64,000 nucleotides of DNA from positions 21,802 to 85,801 of the forward strand of contig JBFLYP010000010.1 of assembly GCA_040756575.1 (NCBI GenBank), read 5' to 3'. Below the pieces are notes generated by a model that saw nothing but the letters and a program-made list of their open reading frames with translations, searched no databases and was not told the DNA's origin. Each line of letters begins with the position of its first letter. Position 1 is the first letter of the stretch. The translations under genes and the position numbers were made by a program. Positions 56,628 through 64,000 of this stretch are shown in pieces. This stretch comes from DTYU01 sp040756575 (GTDB lineage: Bacteria; Bacillota; Desulfotomaculia; Desulfotomaculales; Ammonificaceae).

Positions 56628-59078
56628 TTGGAGAAGGCAGACGTTTATCCTTACCAGCGGGAAAAAAGGTCTCAAGGCCGCAAACTTTTGGTTACAGACA
56701 AGAGGGAGGAAGGGAAAAAGACATACAGAAGACGGCGCGATGCCCCACAGGGGTACAAGCTTTCCCGGTTGCTTCAGGAAATTCGAGAACACCGCCGGGG
56801 CTTGGCGCTTTACGTAATCGGTTTCTTTTTAGGGCGGGCTGTCCTGCTTGGGACGCTTGCCCCTTTCGGGCCGGCCTTTGCCGTAGCAACAACCCTGAGT
56901 TACGGTGTCCGTACGTGGCCCGTTTGGCTGGCTGTACTGACGGGTGAGGCTTTGTCCGTAAAAGGCTTTACCCTGTTCAGTGTTGCAGCCTCCACCCTCG
57001 TTACGCTTCTTATGGTACGTATTGCTCCGAAAGATCTGCTGGATAAGCCCTTGGGTGGACCCGGTTTGGTCACGGTGGCAACCGTAGTCGCGAAGACGGC
57101 ATTTTTAGCCTTTAACAGCCCAACTTCTTACGCTTATGTAAGCATTTTTTTCGAGGCGGCCTTTGCCGGAGTGCTTACCTATTTGTTTCGCCAGGGTCTC
57201 ACTGCCTGGCGTGAAAAACGGGGCCTGCAGTTAGGTGCGGAGGAGCTTTTCTGCCTGATGGTTATCGTCGCAGGGGTGTTAGCCGGGAGCGGCGAACTCT
57301 CCGCGGGTCCGGTTTCCGTAAAAGGGGTGCTTACGCGTCTTTGCCTCCTGTTTGCGGCTGCTACGGGCGGCGGTGGCGGGGGAGCCGCGGCGGGTGCGAT
57401 ATTAGGTGTTATCCCCGGTTTGGCCTATACGGTGGTGCCTGAAGCCGTTTCCAACTATGCCTTTGCCGGTTTTCTCGGAGGGAGCTTCCGTAAGTTCGGC
57501 CGGGCGGGGGTCGTGGTTGGTTTTGCCTTAGGAAACGTATTACTGACGATTTACATCAAAGACCTGAGCGGTTTATCCCAGATAGTTGCGGAAACCGGGT
57601 TGGCGACGGCGCTTTACCTTCTGATACCTGTGCGCTGGTATGCAGGTCTGCGGTCTTCAGTTATCGGGTCGACGAGTGTTACTCCAGAGACCAAAACGTT
57701 CGGTGATCTGGTAGTGGGGCGGCTGAACGGCTGGGCGGACGTACTTGACGAATTAGCGGCCACCTTCAGCGCGGCCGGTACAATCCGTCCGGTTATGGAA
57801 AACCGGACCGCTGAACTGCTAACGGAAGCGAAAGAAAGGGTTTGTTCCAGTTGCCCGCTTTTCCGTACATGCTGGCAATGGGAAGAGAGGGAAACGGCCG
57901 CCGTCCTGCAGGAAGCCGTCTCCCTGCTTGACGGAAAAGGACGTCTGCAGCCGGGGGATTTGCCGCCATACCTGGAAAAGCGCTGCGTAAAACTGAAGGA
58001 ACTTACCTTAACCCTTTCCCTCGTTCATGAAACATACTCCCTAAACAGGTACTGGTACCGGCGGATGGTAGAAAGCCGGGCGGTCGTCGCGGAGCAGTTG
58101 CGCGGTATATCCGGGGTGCTGCATAACTTCGCCGGTGAGCTTGGGGACGGCTTAACGCAGGTAGCCGCTATCGAGAAAGAGCTCTTGAATCTGGTACGCA
58201 ACGGGAAACTCCGGGTCAACCATTTACGGGTTTCCCTCCGGGAGGACGGCAAGGTCGAAGTCGTGGTTTGCACAAAGGCGTGCACCGGAAACCTTTACTG
58301 TCAACGCGTTGTCGCCGCTCTTGTCTCGGACGTTGCCAGGCGACCTTATTCCGTTGCTCATACCGGTTGTCCGCTGCGGGAAGGGGATGAGGAATGCCGG
58401 TTTACCCTTTATCCCTCTCTCCGCTACCGGTTGTCGGTGGGGGCGATGACAGTGGGCAAAGAAGAGAAGGTTTCAGGAGACAGTTATGCCTGTGTTCAGA
58501 TGCCCGGCGGTCGGTATGCTCTGATACTCAGCGATGGGATGGGTACCGGTGCGGAAGCGGCCATGGAAAGCACGACCACAGTATCGTTGCTCGAACTCCT
58601 CGTCAAGGCCGGGTTCAGTGAGGAGCTGGCCGTGAAAACGGTTAATTCCTTGCTCCTGCTGCACTCGCCGGGAGAAACCTTTGCCACTGTAGACATGGCC
58701 GTCATCGACCTTTACACCGGGAAGTTGCAGTGGGTGAAAATAGGCGCCGCACCCGGGTTTATTTACCGCGAGGATGGAACCGCGGAGATGATCCGGACCC
58801 CCTCTCTTCCGGTAGGAATTGTGAGCCCGATTGAGGTGGTGGTGGTCGAGAAGGAGCTTAAGCCGGGAGACCTTTTGCTGTTGGTAACCGACGGTCTGCT
58901 TGAGGCTTACCGGGGAGAGGAGGGAAAAGAGGAATGGCTTCTGCAGTGTTTGGAGGAGGCCGGCGGCGGAGAGCCGCAAAGGATAGGGGCTTTCATTCTG
59001 AACCGGGCCCACTTAGCGGCAGGAGGGCCGCTGCCTGACGACGCGACGGTGGTGGTTGCCAGGGTTGTCGAAGCTTAG
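56628..59078 (+). CDS. spoIIE: stage II sporulation serine phosphatase SpoIIE
   Basis: 816 aa from TTG 56628, 8 nt after GGGGGTGG. N-terminal region with about ten membrane helices (about 60-330), a central oligomerisation region with Cys motifs (CSSCPLFRTCW), and the C-terminal PP2C phosphatase (about 590-810) with SGDSYACVQ, ILSDGMGTGAEA and LVTDGLLEAY plus DDATVVV. It dephosphorylates SpoIIAA to activate sigma-F in the forespore and localises to the polar septum. Family length is about 800-830. Confidence 0.95.
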   Translation: MEKADVYPYQREKRSQGRKLLVTDKREEGKKTYRRRRDAPQGYKLSRLLQEIREHRRGLALYVIGFFLGRAVLLGTLAPFGPAFAVATTLSYGVRTWPVWLAVLTGEALSVKGFTLFSVAASTLVTLLMVRIAPKDLLDKPLGGPGLVTVATVVAKTAFLAFNSPTSYAYVSIFFEAAFAGVLTYLFRQGLTAWREKRGLQLGAEELFCLMVIVAGVLAGSGELSAGPVSVKGVLTRLCLLFAAATGGGGGGAAAGAILGVIPGLAYTVVPEAVSNYAFAGFLGGSFRKFGRAGVVVGFALGNVLLTIYIKDLSGLSQIVAETGLATALYLLIPVRWYAGLRSSVIGSTSVTPETKTFGDLVVGRLNGWADVLDELAATFSAAGTIRPVMENRTAELLTEAKERVCSSCPLFRTCWQWEERETAAVLQEAVSLLDGKGRLQPGDLPPYLEKRCVKLKELTLTLSLVHETYSLNRYWYRRMVESRAVVAEQLRGISGVLHNFAGELGDGLTQVAAIEKELLNLVRNGKLRVNHLRVSLREDGKVEVVVCTKACTGNLYCQRVVAALVSDVARRPYSVAHTGCPLREGDEECRFTLYPSLRYRLSVGAMTVGKEEKVSGDSYACVQMPGGRYALILSDGMGTGAEAAMESTTTVSLLELLVKAGFSEELAVKTVNSLLLLHSPGETFATVDMAVIDLYTGKLQWVKIGAAPGFIYREDGTAEMIRTPSLPVGIVSPIEVVVVEKELKPGDLLLLVTDGLLEAYRGEEGKEEWLLQCLEEAGGGEPQRIGAFILNRAHLAAGGPLPDDATVVVARVVEA

Positions 59079-59389
59079 GCCAGGGTTGTCAGTCATATGG
59101 TTGTGCAATACCCGGCCTCACCCTGCGCACTGCGCCGGGCCGCCCAAGCCGTGCATAAGTCGTTAGTCATACGGTTCTGCAACACCGGTATAAACCTTTG
59201 AGACAACATCAAGTTCTCGCTAAAGGCGCCCTGCGATGATCCCCGCCGCTGCCCATGTTTTACGCGCGCTGCATTAATGGGTGACCGGACCGGTAAGCGT
59301 TATCGGTCCAAACACAGCATTTTGCGTCCGAGGAGGGTTCAAGTGCAAAGCGGCGAATTAACTAAATGTACAGGAATCCCCCATGCTGC
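59079..59389. other. intergenic region after spoIIE
   Basis: No gene seen. Contains a near-duplicate pair, GTCAGTCATATGGTTGTGCAA (59088) in the first 20 bases and GTTAGTCATACGGTTCTGCAA (59162) likewise, about 74 nt apart, and a GGACCGGTAAGC/GGTCC-rich stretch near 59285-59310. Confidence 0.4.
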
Positions 59390-59449
59390 TGTCAAGCGGC
59401 ACCACGAAGGGTGAAGATGGGGCGGAAGAAGAACGCATTCTCGGGGGAG
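59390..59449 (+). repeat. dispersed repeat, internally deleted copy C
   Basis: Keeps only the two ends of the structured module: the 5' hairpin and GCGGCACCACGA-AGGG, joined directly to the 3' end GAAGAAGAACGCATTCTCGG. The middle of about 150 nt is missing. It points toward tilS. Confidence 0.6.
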
Positions 59450-59535
59450 TGTGTTTATTTCGTTCAAGGGTGCGTTAACCGGGATTTTTTACTTTAGCGT
59501 GGGAAAGCTTCTGGAATAGAATTGCTGGCCGGGTC

Positions 59536-59576
59536 AAAACGGAAAGAGAACCAAAACAGAAAGAGAACCAAAACAG
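59536..59576 (+). repeat. 17-bp tandem repeat before tilS
   Basis: AAAACGGAAAGAGAACC, AAAACAGAAAGAGAACC, then a partial AAAACAGGGAAG unit. It lies in the tilS leader, within a frame that is open but unlikely to be translated. Confidence 0.6.
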
Positions 59577-59602
59577 GGAAGTCTTTAAACCGGTGGTGCG
59601 TT

Positions 59603-60991
59603 TTGGATATTCTGCCGCAAGTGAAGACAGCAATCGAGCGTTTTAAGATGTTCCGCCCGGGGGATCCGGTGGTTGTGGGGGTCTCCGGGGGACCGGATTC
59701 CGTTGCCCTGCTCGACCTTTTGTACAGGCTGCAGGACGAGTACCGGTTGAGTCTTCACGTGGCACACCTTAACCACTCCCTCCGCGAAGAGGCTGCTGCA
59801 GAGTTGGAGTTCGTTAAGCACCTTGCGGCTTCCTACCGTCTGCCGGTTACGGTGGAAACGGCGGATGTTCGGGGGTACGCAAGAGAGCGGCGGTTGTCCG
59901 TTGAGCATGCTGCGCGGGAGGTGCGCTACCGGTTCTTTGCTTCGGTCTTGGCCGGGACCGGGGCGAAACGGGTAGCGCTCGGGCACCAGGCTGATGATCA
60001 GGCGGAGACCGTTCTCCTGAATGTTTTGCGGGGTACGGGCCTGACCGGCCTGAAAGGAATTCCACCGGTTCGTGAACCTTACGTCAGACCGCTTATTGAG
60101 GTACGGCGCGCGGCGATTGAAGCTTACTGCGCCTTCCGGCAGCTCAAGACCTGCCTCGATGCATCGAACGTCCGGCCGGTTTACCGCCGGAACCGGATCC
60201 GCCACGAACTCATCCCGCTCCTCGAACGTGAGTACAACCCTTCTGTGATACAGGCGCTTTGCCGCCTATCGGCTATAGCACGGGAGGAAGAGGAGTTCAT
60301 GGCGCGAGAGGCTGCGAGAGTATACCGCGAGGTCCTTATTCAGAAAGAAGCCGGTCCCGGTTTAAAAATCAAAGGTCTTCAGGCTGTTCCTCCTGCGATC
60401 GCCCGGCGGGTGATACGGCTGGCCTTTAAGGAGGTTACGGGCTGCCCCTACGAACTCGACTTTTTGCATACGGAGGAGGTCTTAGCCCTGCTTTTCCAGG
60501 GTGCGGGAAGGGAGGTCTCGCTTCCGCAGGGAATACAGGCGATACGGTCGTACGAGGAACTCATTTTCGAGAAGGAGAAGGAACCCGGGATTCCGGATTT
60601 TCAATACCGGCTGGAGGTCCCCGGAGCAACCGCCGTCCCGGAGCTGGCACTGATGGTTGAAGCGCGATTACGCGACGGGGGTCCGGACGCTGCCGCTCTG
60701 CCGCCTAACGAGGCGCTGTTAGACTACGACAGCCTGCAACCCCCGCTCTTTGTCAGGCGCCGCCGGGCGGGTGATGTTTTTCACCCTTTTGGATACCCTG
60801 CGCCGGTAAAGCTGAAAAACTTCCTTATCACCCAGAAAATTCCCCGCTACCTGCGAGACAGGCTCCCTCTGGTGGTGGACGGCACCGGTATTATTTGGGT
60901 TGCCGGGGTGCGTACGAATGAACGCACCCGCGTGACTGCGGAAACCAAACATTTCCTTCACCTCCGGATAATTAGTATGGAACAAGGGTGA
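59603..60991 (+). CDS. tilS: tRNA(Ile)-lysidine synthase
   Basis: About 462 aa from TTG 59603; the frame is open to 59522 but the extra residues are low-complexity and repeat-derived. PP-loop ATPase motif VVGVSGGPDSVALLDLLY, HLNHSLREEA, LGHQADDQAETVLLNVLRGTG (in part) and the C-terminal TilS domain (VKLKNFLITQKIPRYLRDRLPL in part). It modifies the wobble C of tRNA-Ile(CAU) to lysidine. hprT, which normally follows tilS before ftsH, is missing. Confidence 0.92.
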   Translation: MDILPQVKTAIERFKMFRPGDPVVVGVSGGPDSVALLDLLYRLQDEYRLSLHVAHLNHSLREEAAAELEFVKHLAASYRLPVTVETADVRGYARERRLSVEHAAREVRYRFFASVLAGTGAKRVALGHQADDQAETVLLNVLRGTGLTGLKGIPPVREPYVRPLIEVRRAAIEAYCAFRQLKTCLDASNVRPVYRRNRIRHELIPLLEREYNPSVIQALCRLSAIAREEEEFMAREAARVYREVLIQKEAGPGLKIKGLQAVPPAIARRVIRLAFKEVTGCPYELDFLHTEEVLALLFQGAGREVSLPQGIQAIRSYEELIFEKEKEPGIPDFQYRLEVPGATAVPELALMVEARLRDGGPDAAALPPNEALLDYDSLQPPLFVRRRRAGDVFHPFGYPAPVKLKNFLITQKIPRYLRDRLPLVVDGTGIIWVAGVRTNERTRVTAETKHFLHLRIISMEQG

Positions 60992-61054
60992 CTTTAAATC
61001 CGGTGAGGTTAAGTTGGATTCAGGAGGAGTGCCGCATGCGGCAAGCCGCACAAC

Positions 61055-61378
61055 GAAATCTGAAAATCGTTCTACGTGCGACGTTCTACGTTCTACGTTA
61101 GGAGCAGGAGACGGAGAAAGGGACTAAACCACGGATGAACACCCATTTTCATAACGTTTTGTGCCTGAGCGCAGCGAAAGGAATGGTTATAAGGATGAAA
61201 ACGTGACGAATAGACCTATAAGCTGGTTACTTAGATGCAGCAGAGTAACATAAACGGAACGCTGTGAGGAGCGAGCAGTACGCAGTAGTACAAGGAAGGA
61301 GCAGCGAAGGAGCAGCCGGACAAGCTCATCGTCGCGCCCCACGTGCGCCCCACGGGAGAAGAACTCATTCTTGGAGAA
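61055..61378 (+). repeat. dispersed repeat, copy D (between tilS and ftsH)
   Basis: A nearly complete 5' module (heptad array from 61065, GGAGCAGGAGACGGAGAAAG) followed by a 3' module in which the main stem and core are deleted (AGTACAAGGAAGGAGCAGC joins to CCGGACAAGCTCATCG). The stem GTTAC/GTAAC is kept. It stands where hprT is found in relatives and points toward ftsH. Confidence 0.7.
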
Positions 61379-61460
61379 GAAATACCGTAAAGCGGAATTT
61401 TATTCATATTGTCTTGTAAAATTGCCAGTTCAACTCAAATATTTCAAGGTTATTAGCTAT

Positions 61461-61489
61461 TTATAATAACCGCGTTTTTGTGGTATAAT
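61461..61489 (+). promoter_or_regulatory. predicted extended -10 promoter of ftsH
   Basis: TGGTATAAT (61481-61489) with a perfect TATAAT and a TGn extension; TTATAA 17 bp upstream is a poor -35. It would give a leader of about 45 nt before the TTG of ftsH. Confidence 0.5.
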
Positions 61490-61539
61490 TTATTGATTAA
61501 AGCGTTAAAAAGGCTGATACTTAATGGGAGGAGAGTTTT

Positions 61540-63501
61540 TTGCAACGCCTTAAAAATGTGGGCATATACCTGCTTATCGTCCTGGTAATAGTCTTGCTTA
61601 TCCGGTATGCCACGCCGGCCAAGAGCGATGTGGAGACCATTCGGTACAGCGAGTTTGTTCGGGTGTTGGAGCAGGGCGAGGTTTCTTCCGTGGTCATCCG
61701 TACGCAAAACAATACAAACTTCATTGAGGGAACAGAGCGCGACGGCAAAAAGTTCAAAACCACGGGTCCTGTCTTTGATGACGCCCTTTACCCCCTTTTG
61801 AAAGAAAAGGGTGTGCAGATCGACCAGCAGCCCCCGCAGGAACCGGGGTGGTGGGCGAATCTTCTGACAGCGCTCTTACCGGTGTTGGTTTTTGTGGGGC
61901 TTTTCTTCTTCATGATTCAGCAAACGCAGGGCGGCGGCAGCCGCGTAATGTCTTTCGGCAAAAGCAGAGCCCGCCTCCATTCCGATGAGCGGAAGCGGGT
62001 GACATTCGCTGACGTAGCCGGGATTGACGAGGTCAAGGAGGAGCTTCAGGAGATAGTAGAGTTCCTGAAGAATCCGCGGAAATTCAGCGAGCTGGGCGCA
62101 CGTATTCCCAAAGGAGTGCTGCTTTTCGGCGCTCCGGGAACCGGCAAGACGCTGCTTGCGCGCGCTGTAGCCGGGGAGGCCGGGGTTCCGTTTTTCAGCA
62201 TCAGCGGCTCCGATTTTGTGGAGATGTTCGTGGGTGTCGGAGCCTCACGGGTGCGGGACCTTTTTGACCAGGCTAAAAAGAATGCTCCTTGTATCGTCTT
62301 TATCGACGAGATTGACGCGGTAGGCCGGCAGCGCGGTGCGGGCCTCGGCGGCGGCCACGATGAACGCGAGCAGACCTTGAACCAACTTTTGGTCGAGATG
62401 GACGGTTTCAATCCCAACGACGGGATAATCGTTGTTGCCGCGACCAACAGGCCGGACATCCTTGATCCGGCGCTTTTGCGCCCGGGCCGGTTCGACCGGC
62501 AGATCGTCGTGGATATGCCTGATATCAACGGCCGCAGGGAGATTCTGCAGGTGCACGCGCGCGGGAAACCGTTGGCGGAGGAGGTTAACCTGGACGTTCT
62601 TGCGCGGCGGACACCGGGGTTCAGCGGCGCCGACCTTGCGAATGTCATGAACGAGGCGGCGCTTTTGGCAGCCCGGCGGAATAAGAAGAAGATTTACATG
62701 GAGGACCTGGAAAACGCGGTAGAGAGGGTTATCGCGGGGCCGGAAAAGAAGTCGCGCGTCATCAGCGACAAAGAAAAACGGCTGGTATCATATCACGAGG
62801 CCGGCCATGCGATCGTAAGTTACCTTTTGCCGAACACCGATCCGGTACATAAGATTTCGATTATCCCCCGGGGCCGGACCGGTGGGTATACGCTTCTCTT
62901 GCCCAAAGAAGACCGTTACTACATGACGCGTTCACAGCTCATGGACCAGGTGACCATGCTCCTCGGCGGCAGGGTGGCGGAAGACCTCATGCTGAAAGAA
63001 ATCAGTACAGGTGCGCAGAACGACTTAGAGCGCGCTACAGAAATTGTCCGGCGGATGATTATGGAATACGGAATGAGCGAGGAGTTGGGGCCGCTTACCT
63101 TCGGTAATAAGCACGATACCCCGTTTTTGGGACGGGACCTTGCCCGCGACCGTAACTACAGTGAGGAAGTGGCCTACGCAATTGACCGCGAGGTGCGGCG
63201 GGTCATTGACGAGTGCTATCACCAGGCGCGGCAGATTTTGTCCGAGCACCGGGACGCCCTGGAACGGGTGGCGAGCAGGCTTTTGGAAGTGGAGACTATT
63301 GAAGCGGAAGAGTTCGCGCGGCTTATGGAGGCTCCGCGGGAACAGCCGTCTCGAGAGGAAAGACCTGCCCCGGCGGTATCGTTTAACAAGGATAAAGATA
63401 CAAAGTGTCCCGTCCCGTTGACGAAACCGGAGCCCGTGGTAACTTTCAGAAGGCTCCAATATAAGGGTTGCTCAAACTCTCACTTGACGAAACTTAGCTA
63501 A
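61540..63501 (+). CDS. ftsH: ATP-dependent zinc metalloprotease FtsH
   Basis: 653 aa from TTG 61540 after GGAGGAG. Two membrane helices (about 7-24 and 107-127), AAA+ domain with GAPGTGKT, Walker B CIVFIDEIDAVG and SRH ATNRPDILDPALLRPGRFD (in part), then the peptidase with HEAGH. It degrades membrane and regulatory proteins and is needed for sporulation. The last 40 residues (KDTKCPVPLTKPEPVV to GCSNSHLTKLS) do not look like an FtsH tail and may come from a frameshift or read-through. Confidence 0.95.
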   Translation: MQRLKNVGIYLLIVLVIVLLIRYATPAKSDVETIRYSEFVRVLEQGEVSSVVIRTQNNTNFIEGTERDGKKFKTTGPVFDDALYPLLKEKGVQIDQQPPQEPGWWANLLTALLPVLVFVGLFFFMIQQTQGGGSRVMSFGKSRARLHSDERKRVTFADVAGIDEVKEELQEIVEFLKNPRKFSELGARIPKGVLLFGAPGTGKTLLARAVAGEAGVPFFSISGSDFVEMFVGVGASRVRDLFDQAKKNAPCIVFIDEIDAVGRQRGAGLGGGHDEREQTLNQLLVEMDGFNPNDGIIVVAATNRPDILDPALLRPGRFDRQIVVDMPDINGRREILQVHARGKPLAEEVNLDVLARRTPGFSGADLANVMNEAALLAARRNKKKIYMEDLENAVERVIAGPEKKSRVISDKEKRLVSYHEAGHAIVSYLLPNTDPVHKISIIPRGRTGGYTLLLPKEDRYYMTRSQLMDQVTMLLGGRVAEDLMLKEISTGAQNDLERATEIVRRMIMEYGMSEELGPLTFGNKHDTPFLGRDLARDRNYSEEVAYAIDREVRRVIDECYHQARQILSEHRDALERVASRLLEVETIEAEEFARLMEAPREQPSREERPAPAVSFNKDKDTKCPVPLTKPEPVVTFRRLQYKGCSNSHLTKLS

Positions 63502-63554
63502 GCTCGTCTATTCAAGGCAATGAGAGTGCTTGTGCCACCTCACACTTTCCGTAA

Positions 63555-63591
63555 GCCAGGCGAAGTTTTACAATGGTCTCCTGAGGGGTTT
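63555..63591. repeat. short repeat shared with 53974-54010
   Basis: Second copy of the GCCAGGCGAAGTTTT element, about 54 nt after the ftsH stop. A 9-bp hairpin GGGCGGCCT/AGGTCGCCC follows at 63594-63614 and could end the ftsH transcript, though no T-run follows. Confidence 0.5.
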
Positions 63592-63649
63592 AGGGGCGGC
63601 CTGATAGGTCGCCCTCGCCGCGTTTAGAAAAGATTAAGGAGCCCTTCAT

Positions 63650-63890
63650 GCCGCTAAGATAGCGGCACCACGAGGGATAAAAATAAGGCGACCCGCAAGC
63701 TGGTTACCTTAGACGCAGTAGTTGTAACATCAACGGAACGCGGCAAGGAGCAAGCAGTACAAGGAAGGCGAAGCTGGCCGAACCGGAGCGTATATGGAAA
63801 TACGTGAGGATTCGGACAGCGAGCCTGACGCAGTAATGCGCCGCTCATTGCCGCGCCCTGCGATAGAAGTACTATTTTCGAGCATTCCTG
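63650..63890 (+). repeat. dispersed structured repeat, copy E
   Basis: Complete structured module: 5' hairpin GCCGCTA-AGA-TAGCGGC, stem GTTAC/GTAAC, the main stem CTG-GCCGAA / TTCGG-A-CAG around the conserved core with a GTAT/ATAC inner hairpin. The 3' ribosome-binding-site-like end is altered here (TTTTCGAGCATT). It lies upstream of the partial gene at 63984. Confidence 0.75.
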
Positions 63891-63923
63891 TAATCTCATC
63901 AGGAGGGAGTTGACCTAGAAAAA

Positions 63924-63977
63924 GACCTCCGGTAGAAAGGATTTAAAGTCATAACAACCCCATAACTACCGGAGGTC
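63924..63977. repeat. 12-bp inverted repeat at the right edge
   Basis: GACCTCCGGTAG (63924-63935) and CTACCGGAGGTC (63966-63977), 30 nt apart. It lies directly upstream of the last start codon; the second arm contains the GGAGGT used as its ribosome-binding site, so folding would hide that site. It could also be the end of an insertion element. Confidence 0.5.
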
Positions 63978-63983
63978 GAGAGA

Positions 63984-64000
63984 ATGCGCGAGCGCGAAAA
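63984..64000 (+). CDS. start of a gene cut by the window edge
   Basis: ATG 63984 preceded by GGAGGT with 7-8 nt spacing; five codons are visible (MRERE). Too short to identify. Confidence 0.4.

Noticed and set aside
59079..59600. possible tRNA genes between spoIIE and tilS, as in Bacillus
   Set aside because: No cloverleaf or CCA-ending acceptor stem found by eye.

Overview
The window reads as a chromosome segment of a spore-forming, sulfate- or sulfite-reducing Firmicute (Desulfotomaculum/Peptococcaceae type, possibly thermophilic). The evidence is a dissimilatory sulfite reductase set (dsrA-dsrB-dsrD) lying on the same contig as Bacillus-type sporulation and division genes (spoVG, spoVT, yabP, yabQ, divIC, spoIIE). 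Base composition looks moderately GC-rich. I saw no rRNA, tRNA, phage genes or CRISPR array.

The backbone is the conserved Firmicute run ispE - spoVG - glmU - prs - pth - mfd - spoVT - mazG - hup - S4 protein - yabP - yabQ - divIC - ppx/gppA - spoIIE - tilS - ftsH, all on the plus strand. It is interrupted by blocks for respiration, transport and sulfur metabolism.

1-8.5 kb: small membrane proteins, a YbaB-like protein, a branched-chain amino-acid ABC transporter (livF-G-M-H and livK), a YdcZ-type transporter and a ZIP metal transporter. 8.6-11.6 kb: ispE, a GntR regulator, a nucleotidyltransferase and a BON protein. 11.7-18 kb: the dsr block with dsrABD, TPR, YkgJ-type, HEAT-repeat and FmdB-type proteins. 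17.9-20.5 kb: a TusA-like protein with a YeeE/YedE transporter and a LysR regulator. 20.6-23.4 kb: spoVG, glmU, prs. 23.4-29 kb: a PRC-barrel protein, a decaheme lipoprotein cytochrome, an AhbC/NirJ-type radical SAM enzyme and the CcsA/ResB cytochrome c maturation pair. 29.3-30 kb: an AbrB/MazE-PIN toxin-antitoxin pair with a frameshifted toxin.

30.1-44.5 kb: a minus-strand cluster of five multiheme c-type cytochromes (12, 17, 7, 16 and 15 motifs) interleaved with two NHL-propeller proteins, a TPR membrane protein and a large FN3/Ig-like surface protein. It looks like an electron-transfer conduit to or across the cell surface and is the most unusual coding region here. AhbC and CcsA/ResB next door would supply heme and its covalent attachment. 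The two largest cytochromes are diverged paralogs that share a 661-bp stretch with no difference found.

44.7-64 kb: the second half of the backbone, with an isolated hisG. Its intergenic regions carry a dispersed structured repeat of about 200-350 nt. All seven copies or fragments in the window lie upstream of, and point toward, a gene (livH, resB, ppx twice, tilS, ftsH and a partial gene at the right edge). Three stems show compensatory changes, and the 3' end supplies the ribosome-binding site for livH and for ppx. A second feature is a set of 7-nt-period degenerate arrays with different sequences at different loci.
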